Assembly: GCA_933228895.1 (NCBI GenBank) | Contig: OW121846.1 | Coordinates: 8,091,915-8,155,914 of the forward strand | Direction: 5' to 3' | DNA from: Platycnemis pennipes | Lineage: Eukaryota > Arthropoda > Insecta > Odonata > Platycnemididae | DNA: 64,000 nt | Shown here: positions 49,213 through 59,974 of the stretch, piece after piece | Position numbering within the stretch: position 1 is the stretch's first letter | Layout of the letters: each line of letters begins with the position of its first letter | Made by a program: the position numbers and the translations under genes | Notes under the pieces: generated by a model | Database searches by the model: none | What the model saw: the letters and a program-made list of their open reading frames with translations, nothing else | What the model was told of the DNA's origin: nothing

Positions 49213-52200
49213 ATGCCTTCATCACAAAGATGTCATGCGTTTGGCTGCGGGGAGCGGAAAACTCCCGAAAATCGTATAAAATTGCATTCATTTCCTCGGA
49301 ATGAATATCTGTAAGTACAAGATTTTGGATGTCATGTCGATTAAGTCATTGAGAGAGATAGAGTTCAGGTGACCGTTGCCAACAAGCACCTCTGTGTATA
49401 TTTTCCACCTCACGTGAATACGCGACGAAACAATTCCTTTCGAAGTGACATGCCATTTAATCGAGCTACAAGAGTTCCAATACTCGTGGTATCCGCGCGT
49501 AATATTCGTGTCTTCATTTATCTGTGCCGTAAATGGTCTTACATTAGTGACATACGATATGGATAGCTGATCAGCAATCGAAGTCATTTGCATACTTCGG
49601 ACTGAATGACAGTCGTTTAAAACGAATGAGGAACATCGCGAGTGGAATACTAAGGGTGTTGATGCTCATTTGAATGAATAAGTCGTTAAATTTTGGGAAT
49701 GCTATGCAATATGAACTGTGGTCAATATTCATATGTAGTCCATGGTTGGTATGATGTAGGTAACTATAACCGCGATGTGCTGTTGGGCTCCTTATGACTT
49801 AATCGTACGCTTTTTAGGTGATTTATGACATTTTTAGCAAGTTTGCTGTACTATGTATAGCAATTAACATGAACCTTTTGTTGAATATAGGTGCGCTGAA
49901 TGGGTGAAAAGGGCCAATAACCCTGCATTGATGGGCAAACCATTGCGCAAAGTGAGCAATTATGCTTACCTGTGTGAGCGCCACTTCACAGTGGATCAAT
50001 ATCAGTATCCACTGGAGAAAAAACTTCACATGGATGCCATTCCTTCAGTTTTTCCTGATACCGATAGTTCAATTACACTGCCCTCTACATCAGAAGCCGT
50101 CCCTGTGCTAAGTCATTCTTCTGCTTCACCAACCTGTCCTGTTCCAACTGAAACAACTTCTGCAACTGCCACATCTCCCTCAACATCATCTTCTACCCGC
50201 CGTACCCCTTTTGTTATATGCAATGTTGCTTCCCCCATGGCAGATCTTCTCCCTGCAGATGATGATATTTCTCATGCGGACACCATCCTTGTGTCAAAAT
50301 CATCCGAAGCAACCTCTAACGAGACTGCTTTCACTCCAGCTGCCTTGCCATCTCCATCGTGCTCTTCTGTGACTACACCTTCTCATCTTCCTCCATTTCC
50401 ATCAACCACACCATCTTCAAATGAACTCTTGGGTCAGAATGTGGTTTTAGAGAACCTGAGTATAAGGAAAGTGGCAGATCTAACTCCTAGGAAAAAATTT
50501 CTCCATCAAAAGTTTAGGAGAATTTCTAAAAAATTTTCCGCTTTAAATCAGAAACAACAGGCAGTTGGAAAGATGACTAAACTTTTAAAAAGGGGACCAG
50601 AGACTTTAGTAGAAATCCTACTTTCCAAAGGTACAGATGGTTCAGATATCATACTGTCATCTCTACTTAGAAACTGCAATCGTCACAGGAATGCAAGGAG
50701 ATGGACCATGAAGGAGAAGCTAGTATTCTTATCTTTGTATAAAAGAAGTCCAAGGAACTATCTCTTCCTCTCTTCTTTATTAAATATCCCTTCTGCATTT
50801 ACTTTAAAATCTATCCTTCGATCTATTCCTTTCTCTACTGGCATCAATTCCTTTATTTTCAAGCACTTAAAGTATCAAGTGTCACAAATGCAAGAGAAGG
50901 ACAAATACTGTGCCTTATTATTCGATGAGATGTCAATTAAACCATCTCTTGTTTACAATGACAATAAGGATATGATTGAAGGCTTCCAAGACCATGGCTC
51001 TGGGGCTAGAACCAATGGAATTGCTTCTGAAGCCTTGGTCTTCATGGTGCGTGGGCTAAGAAAGAAATGGAAGCAGCCCATTGCATACTTTTTCACCTGT
51101 GGGAGCACACCTGGCCCTGTCATAGCAGAACTGTTGAAGCAAGTGTTAAATGCAACCATAGATGCTGGACTTAAGGTAGTTGCAACTGTGTGCGATATGG
51201 GTAGCAATAACTGCTCAGCACTATCTTCTCTGGGCTCCACTAAACGAGACCCTTACATCAGGTAAGCTAACGGAATGAGGAATGTTTTCAAATTTTTTAT
51301 TATGTTTTCACCCTGTACTTTTGCTAATGTAATTTAATCTTGACTTCAGATTTAGAAGTGGAAAGGTTTTCACTTTCTTTGACCCGCCCCATCTCCTAAA
51401 GTGTACTCGCAACATGTTCCTGAAATATGGCATTAAAGGAGAGGTATGCAAACTAACAGATACAAACTTTGATTCTCAATCATTATTATAGGGCCACTCT
51501 ATATAACTAGGGTTAACACTCAATGCTATTGTATTGCAGGTTACTGTAGGAGGTGTAGTCATGCATAAGGTTGGCAAATGGTCCCACATTGAGGAGACAG
51601 TCAATTTAAGTAGAAGATTGAGTGGGAATGTTGTGGCCTTCCCAAATATATCTAATTCCTCCCTGAATCCTAAGTGGCGGGAAAAAATGAAGGTCAACTT
51701 GGCTGCCCATGTTTTTAGCCGCTCACTAGCATCACAAATGGATATTTTTGTTGGATTAGGTTAGTATGATATCATGCTATGTACATCGATGTTATTAGAA
51801 TTCAATAACCATGAAAGAGTTACATAAAGAATTTAAGATATTTTTATCCACCATATTATCCATTACAGGGATGATCGACCAAGGTGCAGGTGTGACTGCT
51901 GCATTCATAACATTCATCAAACAGTTATTTTGTAGTTTTAATGGAAGTGACCAACTGTCAGATACCATCAATTTGCTTTGCCCATTGAGTGATAAAAGCC
52001 AGCATTTGACATTTTGGAAGGAAGCAGCAGCAAAAATTAACTCATTGAAATTTTTAAAGTTGCCAATTACTGGTCCCCCAGGAAGACCAGTGAGGGAGAC
52101 AGTCATTCGGCCTAAATCTCAGGACGGGTGGGTCACTTCCATTAATGCCATGCAATTACTGTGGAAGGAACTGATGAATGCTGGATACAGCTACCTGGAG

Positions 52201-52869
52201 ACAAGACGGATCAACCAAGATCCAATTGAAAATTTCTTTGGGAGTGTCAGGCTCCACTGTGGCTCCAATTTAAACCCCACTGTGCAACAGTTTACCTCAG
52301 CATTGAAAACATCGATTGTGAATGGGCTAACAAAACCTGGGCCAAAAGGAAACTGCGAGGTTGATGCAGATGATTTCATTTCGGACCTTGAACTGATTCT
52401 GCAGAGTGTTGAGACCAACCCCCTTCCTGAAAACACTGCTGGCCTTCACAGAACTGAAGTCGGTGAAGTACATAATCCTAGCATGACAGGACATTTAACC
52501 CTCTTCTCTGTTGCTAATTATGTTTTCAATGACATTGTAAGTGAAGTTAAATGCTCTGATTGCATGAAGTTCATTGCATCAGAGGAGTCACTGATGGGGG
52601 AAAATTTCTTTCCTCCAGAGGACATTTGCTGCCTGGAAGGAAGGCAAATGTACCCTTCAGAGTCATTCATGACATCAGTAAATGAGATTGTTAGTGAAAT
52701 GAACAAAATTATTCCCTCCGTGGCACCAGAAAAGGGCATTAAAAAATTGTTAAAAGACAGATTGGGCTCTGTGGCTTTTCCTTGGCTCCATTGTCCAGAT
52801 GTGGTAGAAAAAGTTTTGGGATCAGTGGCTGGCTTTGTCATACGCCAATATTGTACAGAATGTAAATAG
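49213..52869 (+). CDS. P-element-like (THAP9-like) transposase, five exons, 927 aa
   Basis: Exons 49213-49310, 49891-51261, 51350-51443, 51540-51759 and 51869-52869 have GT-AG borders and compatible phases, giving 928 codons including the stop with no internal stop. Residues 1-90 form a THAP zinc finger: Cys7, Cys12, Cys61 and His64, then an AIPSVF box. A Ser/Thr/Pro-rich linker (about 90-200) and a Lys-rich, Leu-rich stretch (RRISKKFSALNQKQQ) follow. The RNase H-like core has LLFDEMSIKP (Asp codon 50934), VCDMGSNN (51194) and QDPIENFFG (Glu codon 52228), fitting the P-transposase acidic triad. Family function is cut-and-paste DNA transposition in the nucleus, with GTP dependence in the fly enzyme. 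It appears coding-competent; expression is unknown. Because of terminal repeats around it, I favour a transposon gene over a domesticated THAP9. Confidence 0.85.
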
Positions 52870-53560
52870 TGTAGTAACGTGTGATATTTCTTTTAAGGTA
52901 TTCCTTTTTGTAATATATGTAAGAATAGTTGTATGCAGTGGTGCAGGATTGACTTCAGGGGGGGGGGTTAAAGGGGGGTTTCATTAATATTTATGTGCGT
53001 CATCATTAAATGATACTTTGATATTACTAACTAAAGCAGTAAATATTAATATTCTCTTTTCGTGAAGACATTTCAAATATATTTATCAGCCCAATAAGCA
53101 AAACTCTAAATGCCAGTTCAGGTAAAGTAACGAAAACGAATTGAGGTAAACAATAAAAGTTTATCAAACCTATATCTCCAGGTGACTCCTTTCCCCTTCA
53201 CTGGATGCCATTTGTAAATGCTTTCATTGATTTCCCTTGGTTCTTGAATATTTGTTTCTTATGTTTTATATAGAGTATGTTCCCAATACTTGATAAATGA
53301 TGCATGTCCCTTCAATCCTTTACTGGCATAATGAATACTGTTAATCCTGTGGCTACTCTTAACGATACTTCAAATGTTATTGCCATCAGAGGCACAGCAT
53401 ATGATGGTTAGTCAATTATGGTCATTATTTTGTTTGTTGTTTCTATTTTTTTACTTTGCTATGATTATTAGTATGTGGGTAATGTGTTGTAATGCTGGTT
53501 ATATATTAAGTAAATTGGGCAACAACCCGTAAATAAATAAATCGGTACGAGCTTCCTTAC
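52870..53560. other. P-element 3' region with a LINE 3'-end fragment
   Basis: After the transposase stop there is a G-rich tract (52956-52980) preceded by GCAGTGGTGCAGGATTGAC. At 53505-53543 TTGGGCAACAACCCG followed by TAAATAAATAAAT is a small stem plus A/T tail, the same layout as the 3' end of the LINE that finishes near 57421 (GGGCTTCTACGCCCG then TAATAAA). So a 3'-end fragment of a related LINE family probably sits here. Confidence 0.45.
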
Positions 53561-55295
53561 GAGAATCGTACATGCATTAGTATGTATGATTTTAAAAATT
53601 GTGATTTTCAATCAATTTCTAGTCACTTAGAAGTGATAAATTGGGCTGAACTGCTGTGCCCCCTTAGTGTTAATGAAGCTATGTCTCTATTTTACTCAAT
53701 TTTAAATGATATAATTTGTTGTTTTACACCAGTAATACAGGTTAAGATCAGTAACTATCCCAAATGGTTTTCAACTGAATTGAGAAATTGTATTAATTTT
53801 TAAAAAATAGCTCATAAGTCTTATAAATCTACTGGAGATCTTGAGTATTATATTAAATTTTGTAACCTTCGACGACGTTATAAGCAGATTGCCAAAAATT
53901 GTTACTTGAATTACATTAACTCCACTCAAGAAAACATATTTTCTAAAGGAAGTACTTTTGGAGTCACGTAAACAATCTTCGCAGGTCACATAGATTACCC
54001 ACCAACATGTTCTTGGGTGACCAAAGAGGTCATCATATCCAAGACATCTGCAACCTGTTTGCCACACACTTCTCTTCTGTGTATTCCTATGCCCAACCCT
54101 CGTGCCCAGTTTTGCCTGACTTTCTGAACTCAGTACATATTAGCTCTCTCTCAATCTCAACAAAAGATTTACTATTTAAGCTAAAATCAGTGGACACATC
54201 TAAAGGATTGGGACCTGATAACATCTCACCATTAATCGTCAAATATTGTTGTGAGTCTCTTCTTTACCCGTTGAATATTCTATTCACCAAATCGTTAAGT
54301 AGTAGAATTTACCCCGAATATTTTAAAAGTGGCTACATTATTCCTATACACAAGGGTGGTAACAAGACAGATGTCACGAATTATCGGCCTATTGTTACTC
54401 CATCTGTCTTTGCTAAAATCCTGGAGAGCCTTGTGACAGATAAACTTAGTGCTAACTTGAACTGTGTTTTAATGGATGAGCAACACGGTTTCAGAAGTGG
54501 TCGATCTACATGTACTAACTTACTTGTCTTCCAGAATGATATAACACAAATGCTGAATCTGAATACTCAAGTAGACGTTATATATTGTGACTTTAAAAAA
54601 GCTTTTGATAAGGTTCTTCATCCCCTTTTGTTGACCAAATTAAGAGCATATAGCATTGTTGGAAGCATTTATAATTAATTATAAATCTTTTTCCTTTTGT
54701 GCCCCAAGTGGAGTTCCTCAGGGATCCCATTTGGGACCTTTGCTCTTTTTACTTTTTATAAACGACATTAGCAGTTATATGCATCAGGTGAAATACTTGT
54801 TATACGCTGATGACCTAAAAATTTATTACAAAATCAATGAACGTAAGTACACCTATGTACTTATAGACTCCCTCAATAACCTCGTGAAATGGTGCAACAG
54901 CAATCACATGGAATTGAACTTGAATAAGTGTTATACAATGACCGTAAGTAAAAGTAATTCAAAAGTTGAATTCAATTATAGTATATCTGACTACACATTA
55001 GATAGAGTCGATTGTTTTCAAGATCTGGGTGTTATTTTTGATAGCAGATTATCATTTGCCCCACACATAGAGTACATTACACTAAAAGCTTACAGAATGT
55101 TGGGATTCGTTGGCTGATCCTGCAAGGACTTTAAGGACATTAACTGTCTTAGATTGCTGTACATAGCATTAGTGAGACCTATTCTTGAGTACTGCTCTAT
55201 TATCTGGAATCCACATTATGTTAAAAATGTACATGTCATTGAGAAAGTGCAACTTAAGTTCCTAAGAATTATTGCCTATAAATTTCACCTTAATG

Positions 55296-56851
55296 TAAGG
55301 TGACCAGACGTCCCGATTTTTAACAAGTCATCCCGCGTCCCGCGGGGTTTTAAGAAAGTCCCGATTTTTAGAAAGAATGCACGACAAGCTAGGGAACGGT
55401 GGGAGAATGGGAAGGGAATATGCAGTTTTTTAAACTTTAATTATTTTAAACTTTAATAATAAAATTAATTGTTGAGAACTGATTATCAGGAACTGCTTAT
55501 CAAAGTTCGCCTTGATCAGTTGCTAGAATTCGACCACCATTGTTTGGACTTAATGAACAGTAGCATTTTTGGGTATTGGCAGCGACGAAAACATTTTGTA
55601 GCTATAAAATGAAGAGAGAACAATTCGTACACCTTCACAGATTTTATTCTTATGGCGACATGTTTCGCTAGCGATCAGGATGGGATGTATGCGCGTGCTT
55701 TGTTGATTTCGAAAAGGCTTTCGAAACAGTTAGGTGGGACGAGGTAATGGAAATATTGCGGAAGATAGGAGTAGACTGGAGAGACAGGAGACTTATCCGG
55801 AATTACACATGGTGCAGAAGACGCAGGTGAGAGTAGCCGATGGAGAATCGGATTGGGCCACAATAGGGAGGGGAGTTAGGCAGGGCCGTCCGTTATCGCC
55901 GGTACTTTTCAACATATACTCGGAGGAAATGGTGAGAGAGGCTTGGGATGAGCTGGAGGCTGGAGTAAAGGGAAATTGATAAAATCAGTGAGGTTTGCAG
56001 ATGACCAAGCGCTAGTAAGCCAGTCTGCCCGTGGCTTGTAAAAAATGCTGGATGCGTTGCAGGGACAGTGCGGAAGATACGGGATGAAGATAAACCAGAA
56101 TAAAACGAAAGTAATGCGGTTTTCCAGAACAAAAAGGGATAATATAACGACAAAAGTAGGAGGTCAGAAGTTAGAGCAGGTAGAGCAATTTAGCTATCTA
56201 GGTAGTGTGTTGGAAGAAAAAGAGTATAGCAGCCTTCAAGTGAGAACGAGAATTGCATTGGCGAAATAAGCTTTTGCTCGAAGGCGGTAACTAACGACGT
56301 TGAGTAGGGAAGTGAAGAGAAGACAAGTGAAAAGTTTAATATGGAGCGCTGCGCTATATGGGGTGGAAACGTGGGCTTTGCGAAAAGAAGATGAAAATAG
56401 ACTCAGGGCTTTTGCAATGTGGGTGTGGAGAAGGATGGAGAAAATAAAGTGGGTCGAAAGGAAGACGAACGATGAAGTGCTAGAATTGGTAGGAGAGGAA
56501 AGAAATTTGATAGATGAAATTAGGAGAAGGAAGAAGGTGTGGATGGGAAAGGTAATAAAAGGAGATGGTGTCTTGAAGGAGGTGATTGAGGGAAGAGCGT
56601 TGGGGAAGAGGGAGGAGAAGAACGGGTAGCTTGGATGGAATGTTGGGAGGCAGGACGTATGAGGGGCTGAAGAGGTACATAGTGTGAAATTTAGGGGGTG
56701 GGAGGAATTAAATGTCCTTTTAAACCTACCTTCACCGGTAGAATACTAATAATAATAGTAATATAGACCAAATTTTTAATCAAGAATCCCCCCCCAATCT
56801 CCCCGGGTAAATGGTGTCCCGCTTTACGAAGGTTAAAATCTGGTCACCTTA
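55296..56851. mobile_element. hAT-type nonautonomous element with 8-bp target duplication
   Basis: CCTTAATG at 55288-55295 is repeated exactly at 56852-56859. Between them the element starts TAAGGTGACCAGACGTCCCG and ends AAAATCTGGTCACCTTA, so the outer 13 bp are perfect inverted repeats (TAAGGTGACCAGA). An 8-bp duplication and these ends fit hAT. The interior is a LINE fragment rather than a hAT transposase. The duplication splits the surrounding LINE reading frame, which proves the order of insertion. Confidence 0.87.
55685..56640 (+). pseudogene. LINE RT C-terminal fragment nested in the hAT element
   Basis: The frame opens at VDFEKAFETVRWDEVMEIL (RT motif A) near 55698, shifts to IGRGVRQGRPLSPVLFNIY near 55865 and to VRFADDQALVSQ near 55990 (FADD). 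It continues with MKINQNKTKVMRFS and LEQVEQFSYLGSVLEE. After further breaks it gives LYGVETWALRKEDENRLRAF and a C-terminal block up to about 56628. Domain order and wording are close to the RTE-like LINE at 33373 rather than to the Jockey/CR1-like one around it. The 5' part is truncated; a tail with AATAATAATAGTAATAT near 56745-56764 may be its 3' end. Multiple frameshifts make it dead. Confidence 0.8.
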
Positions 56852-57610
56852 CCTTAATGGGATTAATGGTGACTGCAAAGACCTAATGGAATGTATTAAT
56901 TTAGCCTCCCATCATCTGCGAAGAAAACAATTTGCCATTATTTTTCTGGACTGTATATCAAATAACCATGTCAAATGTTCAATTCTGCTTTCTCTTATAT
57001 CTCTTAGAGTTCCACTAGTCTCATCTCGTTGCACTTCATTGTTCACAACTCCTTTTTTAAGAAATAACTATTCTTTTTTCTTGCCTCTTTTCCGTGCAAT
57101 GAGAGATAGCAATGCTAACAGTAACTTGGACGTTTTTGCCACACCATTAAATACTTTTAAAAATATTGTTAAGTCAACAGGTAAATGTGTAATACTTTTA
57201 CAATTATTGTTTTTCAAAATTACTTTATGTGAGCTTTGATGATTTTGTATTCACATCACGTCTTCTTTTGTAATGGTCTTTCTTATTGAGTTTTGATTGC
57301 ATAATATTATGAAGAAATGTATTACTTTTCTTTCTTATATTATTGTATTGGTTTATATTTTTATGTATTGTAATTTTGTACTGGGCTTCTACGCCCGTTA
57401 ATAAACCATATTATTATTATTTCTGTATGCGGTTTCGTTATGACTTAGAAACGTTCCAAGTTAAAGTGAGAAGTTCATTCTAGCTCCTTTTACTTCTACT
57501 TTTCCCCGTGAATTTCATGTAACGCTTACTGTGTGCATGTTTACAGCTGATTTTTGTATGTATGTACGGTATGTACCACTTACTTTTGAATGTATACGGC
57601 AACAGCTTAC

Positions 57611-57616
57611 AATAAA
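57611..57616 (+). promoter_or_regulatory. Possible polyadenylation signal of the P-like element
   Basis: AATAAA lies about 300 bp inside the right terminus, after the LINE 3' tail and in DNA that belongs to the P-like element. In the pre-nest element it would have been a few hundred bases past the transposase stop. Motif and position only. Confidence 0.35.
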
Positions 57617-57938
57617 TACTATTGTAATGAAATGCGTGTTATTAACTTATCAAATGCAATATTAAGCCCTATCCTTTAGTGATTAATTAAATTTCTTGTC
57701 AACATTCGCCTTGAATCGGAATAAAATTAGTAGAAGCATAATTAAAAACTACTGAGCAGACGACATTATGGCAGCCCTTTCATTGGCCCTTTCCTCAGGT
57801 ATGTGACGTCACCAGTCTCGCAGCGATCGTCGTGCAAGGTGGCGCGGGTAGAAGTTACACCCCCCGTAACTCCCTTCTTGTCATACCCCCCTCGCCCTCA
57901 GTCTACGCTCCGTGATTGTGTACTTAGATCATATATAC

Positions 57939-57962
57939 TAGACCATATACTTATATGGTCTA
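57939..57962. repeat. Perfect 11-bp hairpin, 2-nt loop
   Basis: TAGACCATATA at 57939-57949 and its exact inverse at 57952-57962 surround CT. It starts 18 bp past the right target duplication of the P-like element. Confidence 0.8.
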
Positions 57963-58339
57963 AGATTGTGTATTTCATTGTGGCATATGGAGAGGTCGCT
58001 ACCTATGGTGGCCAATGCTAGAACCTGTAACGCGGGCGTGGCCTGCCATCCATCTTTGTTCTCCCGGATTTACCATTGCTCTTACGGGAGGACGCACTAA
58101 TTTTGCATTTTTACGATGCTTTCCATTGATAATCCTCATAGAGAGAGGATATGTTTCCTTCTTCAACATTCTAACTTCATATTTATTTACATAATATAGA
58201 GTAATATTTTCCGAATCCCACACAATTTCGTGAAGAAATACGATATGTACCCCTATAACACAGAAGATGACACATCATCACAATGATGATACATCAGTAA
58301 TACATCTGCAATGCAGAGAAAAATACATCACTGAACGAT

Positions 58340-58361
58340 ATGGAATACAGCTGTATTCCAT
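58340..58361. repeat. Perfect 22-bp palindrome
   Basis: ATGGAATACAG followed directly by its reverse complement. It lies in a stretch (58265-58420) where ATACATCA-like words recur many times. Confidence 0.8.
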
Positions 58362-58429
58362 CTTCATATTTGCAGTATATTTGCTTCAAAAGTCCTCAAA
58401 TACATATGTATTACATCGGTTTGGCAACC

Positions 58430-59215
58430 AGGGACACTTGCGCACGGACCCGAACTGCCCTGCTTAGTGGGAAATTTGCAAAAGATGTGGAATGAAAAAT
58501 CACTCAACGGAAGTGTGCAAATAGAGCAGAAAACCAGATTAGTATTATGGAAAATAGGGCAAACATGGTAAAATAGTGAAAGGTAATGCTTTTGTTGCAA
58601 ATGATAGCGACTCTTCTGATGTAGATGACACTAGTGAAACTTTAAACAAAGATAGTGATTACAGTTTTCAGGCATGTGCCTTTTCAAGTGGTAATTTCAA
58701 ACTGTATCAGGTGGTTATAGGAGGTGTTGGTTTACGTGTGTGCTAATTGATTCCGGGTCAAACTGTAATTTAGTTGTTAAGAAGGACTGGGAATTACTTA
58801 AAAGCCATCGTGTGTCTGTGAACAGATCCGATCCTATTAAGGAAAGTGTAGAAGATGTGGGAAATTCTAGGCAGTGTTGTCGGGTAACTTACCACTTTTG
58901 TCAGTGTCCCAGGCGGACCAACATTGAACGGAGTGGAATTCAAAGTCTTAAAGGAAAGAAATGTGCCCATTTTTGGTAGGTTAAGTGCAACTCAGCTAGG
59001 TTTGCTTCAAGTTGGGCTAGCATGCACTACCAATAATGTTAATATAGTGAGTGACCTGGAAACTAAAGTTAAACAAGAATTCAGTGACTTGTTTGAAGGT
59101 TTAGGAAAGCTTAAAAACTTCCAACTAAAGATTCCTATTAAACGAGAGGTAAGACATGTTATCCAGTCAGCTAGACGCATTCCCTTTAACCTTAAAACTG
59201 TGGTTGAGGACCCAG
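58430..59215 (+). pseudogene. Ty3/Gypsy gag-pol fragment (zinc knuckle, protease, start of RT)
   Basis: The plus frames read ICKRCGMKNHSTEVCK near 58480, a CCHC zinc knuckle of gag. MLIDSGSNCNLVVKKDW at 58740 follows, a retroviral-type aspartic protease active site. After another shift come NGVEFKVLKERNVPIFGR and FEGLGKLKNFQLKIPI, then a QSARRIPFNL segment that marks the beginning of the reverse transcriptase in K02A2.6-like Gypsy elements. The copy ends abruptly near 59215 where a minisatellite starts. Several stops and at least two frameshifts are present. It is a different copy from the one at 61208, and more decayed. Confidence 0.75.
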
Positions 59216-59331
59216 GTAGAAAAATCTGTGCTGGAACTGTACTGTAACTGCACTGTAAGTGTGCTAGGTAAGTGGACTGTAACTGTGCTATGAACTGTAC
59301 TGGAATGTTTCAAATCAAGTACAGTTCCCAC

Positions 59332-59506
59332 AGTACAGTTACAGTAGAATTTCCACAGTACAGTTGCAGTGGACATTCCAGAGTACAGTTGCAGTGGACA
59401 TGCTACAATACAGTCACAGTGGACATAAAACAGTACAGTTGCAGTGGACATGCTACAGTACAGTCACAGTGCATTCACCACAGCTCAGTTAGAGTGCATT
59501 TAAGTG
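59332..59506. repeat. 25-bp minisatellite, about seven units
   Basis: The word AGTACAGTTGCAGTGGACAT and variants begin at 59332, 59357, 59382, 59407, 59432, 59457 and 59482, exactly 25 bp apart. Just upstream (59225-59305) the inverse-sense words CTGTACTGTAACTG recur, so the two halves could pair as an irregular hairpin. Confidence 0.85.
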
Positions 59507-59579
59507 CAGATCCAGGGATTGGCCCACCGTCGCCTGCTTTGGCTAGAATTTTCTACATTTGTTCCAAGGTTCCTTTGTA

Positions 59580-59830
59580 AAAAATGTATAAACCCGTATA
59601 AAATTTTTATACATTCTTATACAATTTTATACAATTTTTATAAATTGTATACAGGCATGTATAAATTTCCAGTTGTATTCAGCCGTGGCTGTATAAAACT
59701 TAAGACAGGCGGTATACAGTCTATACAATCTGTATCCAAATTTATGCAATTTTCATTAAGCCTATAAGTATACAATTTAATACAATCTTTCTGAATGCGG
59801 AGTTCAAACCTTGTATAAGTGCTATTTAAT
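59580..59830. repeat. Low-complexity TATACAATTT-rich tract
   Basis: TATACAA, TATAAA and GTATAC words recur throughout with no fixed period. No gene is present. Confidence 0.6.
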
Positions 59831-59882
59831 GAACTCATTCTGAATGAATTCTGATAAACAACCGTGAGGAAACGTCAACTGT

Positions 59883-59974
59883 CTAGCCTAGTCAACACTT
59901 CGTAATTACGAAGTGTTGACTAGGCTAGCTACGGATTTGGTGTAGCACCTTAAGGTGCTACACCAAATCCGTAG
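59883..59974. repeat. Two abutting perfect 46-bp palindromes
   Basis: 59883-59928 and 59929-59974 are each exact palindromes with no spacer (23-bp arms meeting at GTAA/TTAC and CCTT/AAGG). The second begins on the base after the first ends. Their sequences are unrelated to each other. Nothing around them suggests a terminator, and neither is found elsewhere in the window. Confidence 0.95.

Larger units (their letters stand above)
53582..57421 (+). pseudogene. Jockey/CR1-like LINE reverse transcriptase, split by a hAT element
   Basis: A non-LTR retrotransposon fragment. Sequence upstream of the RT domain reads KISNYPKWFSTELRN near 53750. RT motifs follow from 54007: KGLGPDNISPLIVKYC, SGYIIPIHKGG, NYRPIVTPSVFAKILE, EQHGFRSGRSTCTNL and VIYCDFKKAFD. 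After a frameshift near 54660 come PSGVPQGSHLGPLLFLLFIN and YADDLKIY (YADD at 54803-54814). The C-terminal part has VRPILEYCSIIWNPHY and KVQLKFLRI, then is interrupted at 55295. It resumes at 56860 in the same gene (LVSSRCTSLFTTPFLRN) and stops near 57239. The 3' end has a GGGC/GCCC stem, TAATAAA and an ATT run at about 57408-57421. No endonuclease was found, so it is 5'-truncated. Confidence 0.82.
49038..57914 (+). mobile_element. P-element-like transposon, host to nested insertions
   Basis: The left end CAGGGGGGGTTTACTCAAGG matches the inverse of the right end (CACGGAGCGTAGACTGAGGG) and beyond: 22 of 29 positions agree from 49038 and 57914 inward. Similarity continues for roughly another 100 bp, with shared TTCTACCC(T/G)CGCCAC and GCCAATGAA blocks. 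ATTGTGT flanks both ends (49031-49037 and 57915-57921), seven bases of the 8-bp duplication expected for P elements. Inside is a five-exon P-type transposase gene. Removing the LINE nest would leave an element of roughly 5 kb, a normal size for this type. Ends and gene have the same polarity, and a possible AATAAA lies near the right end. Confidence 0.72.

Noticed and set aside
49213..52869. Domesticated THAP9 host gene
   Set aside because: Inverted termini and a short target duplication bracket the gene, which a domesticated gene would normally lack; kept as an alternative if the termini prove wrong.
55296..56851. One continuous Jockey/CR1-like LINE through this interval
   Set aside because: The exact CCTTAATG duplication and 13-bp inverted ends show a separate insertion, and the RT inside is of another LINE type.
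59332..59506. CRISPR array
   Set aside because: Units are contiguous 25-bp tandem repeats with no spacers, in eukaryotic DNA.
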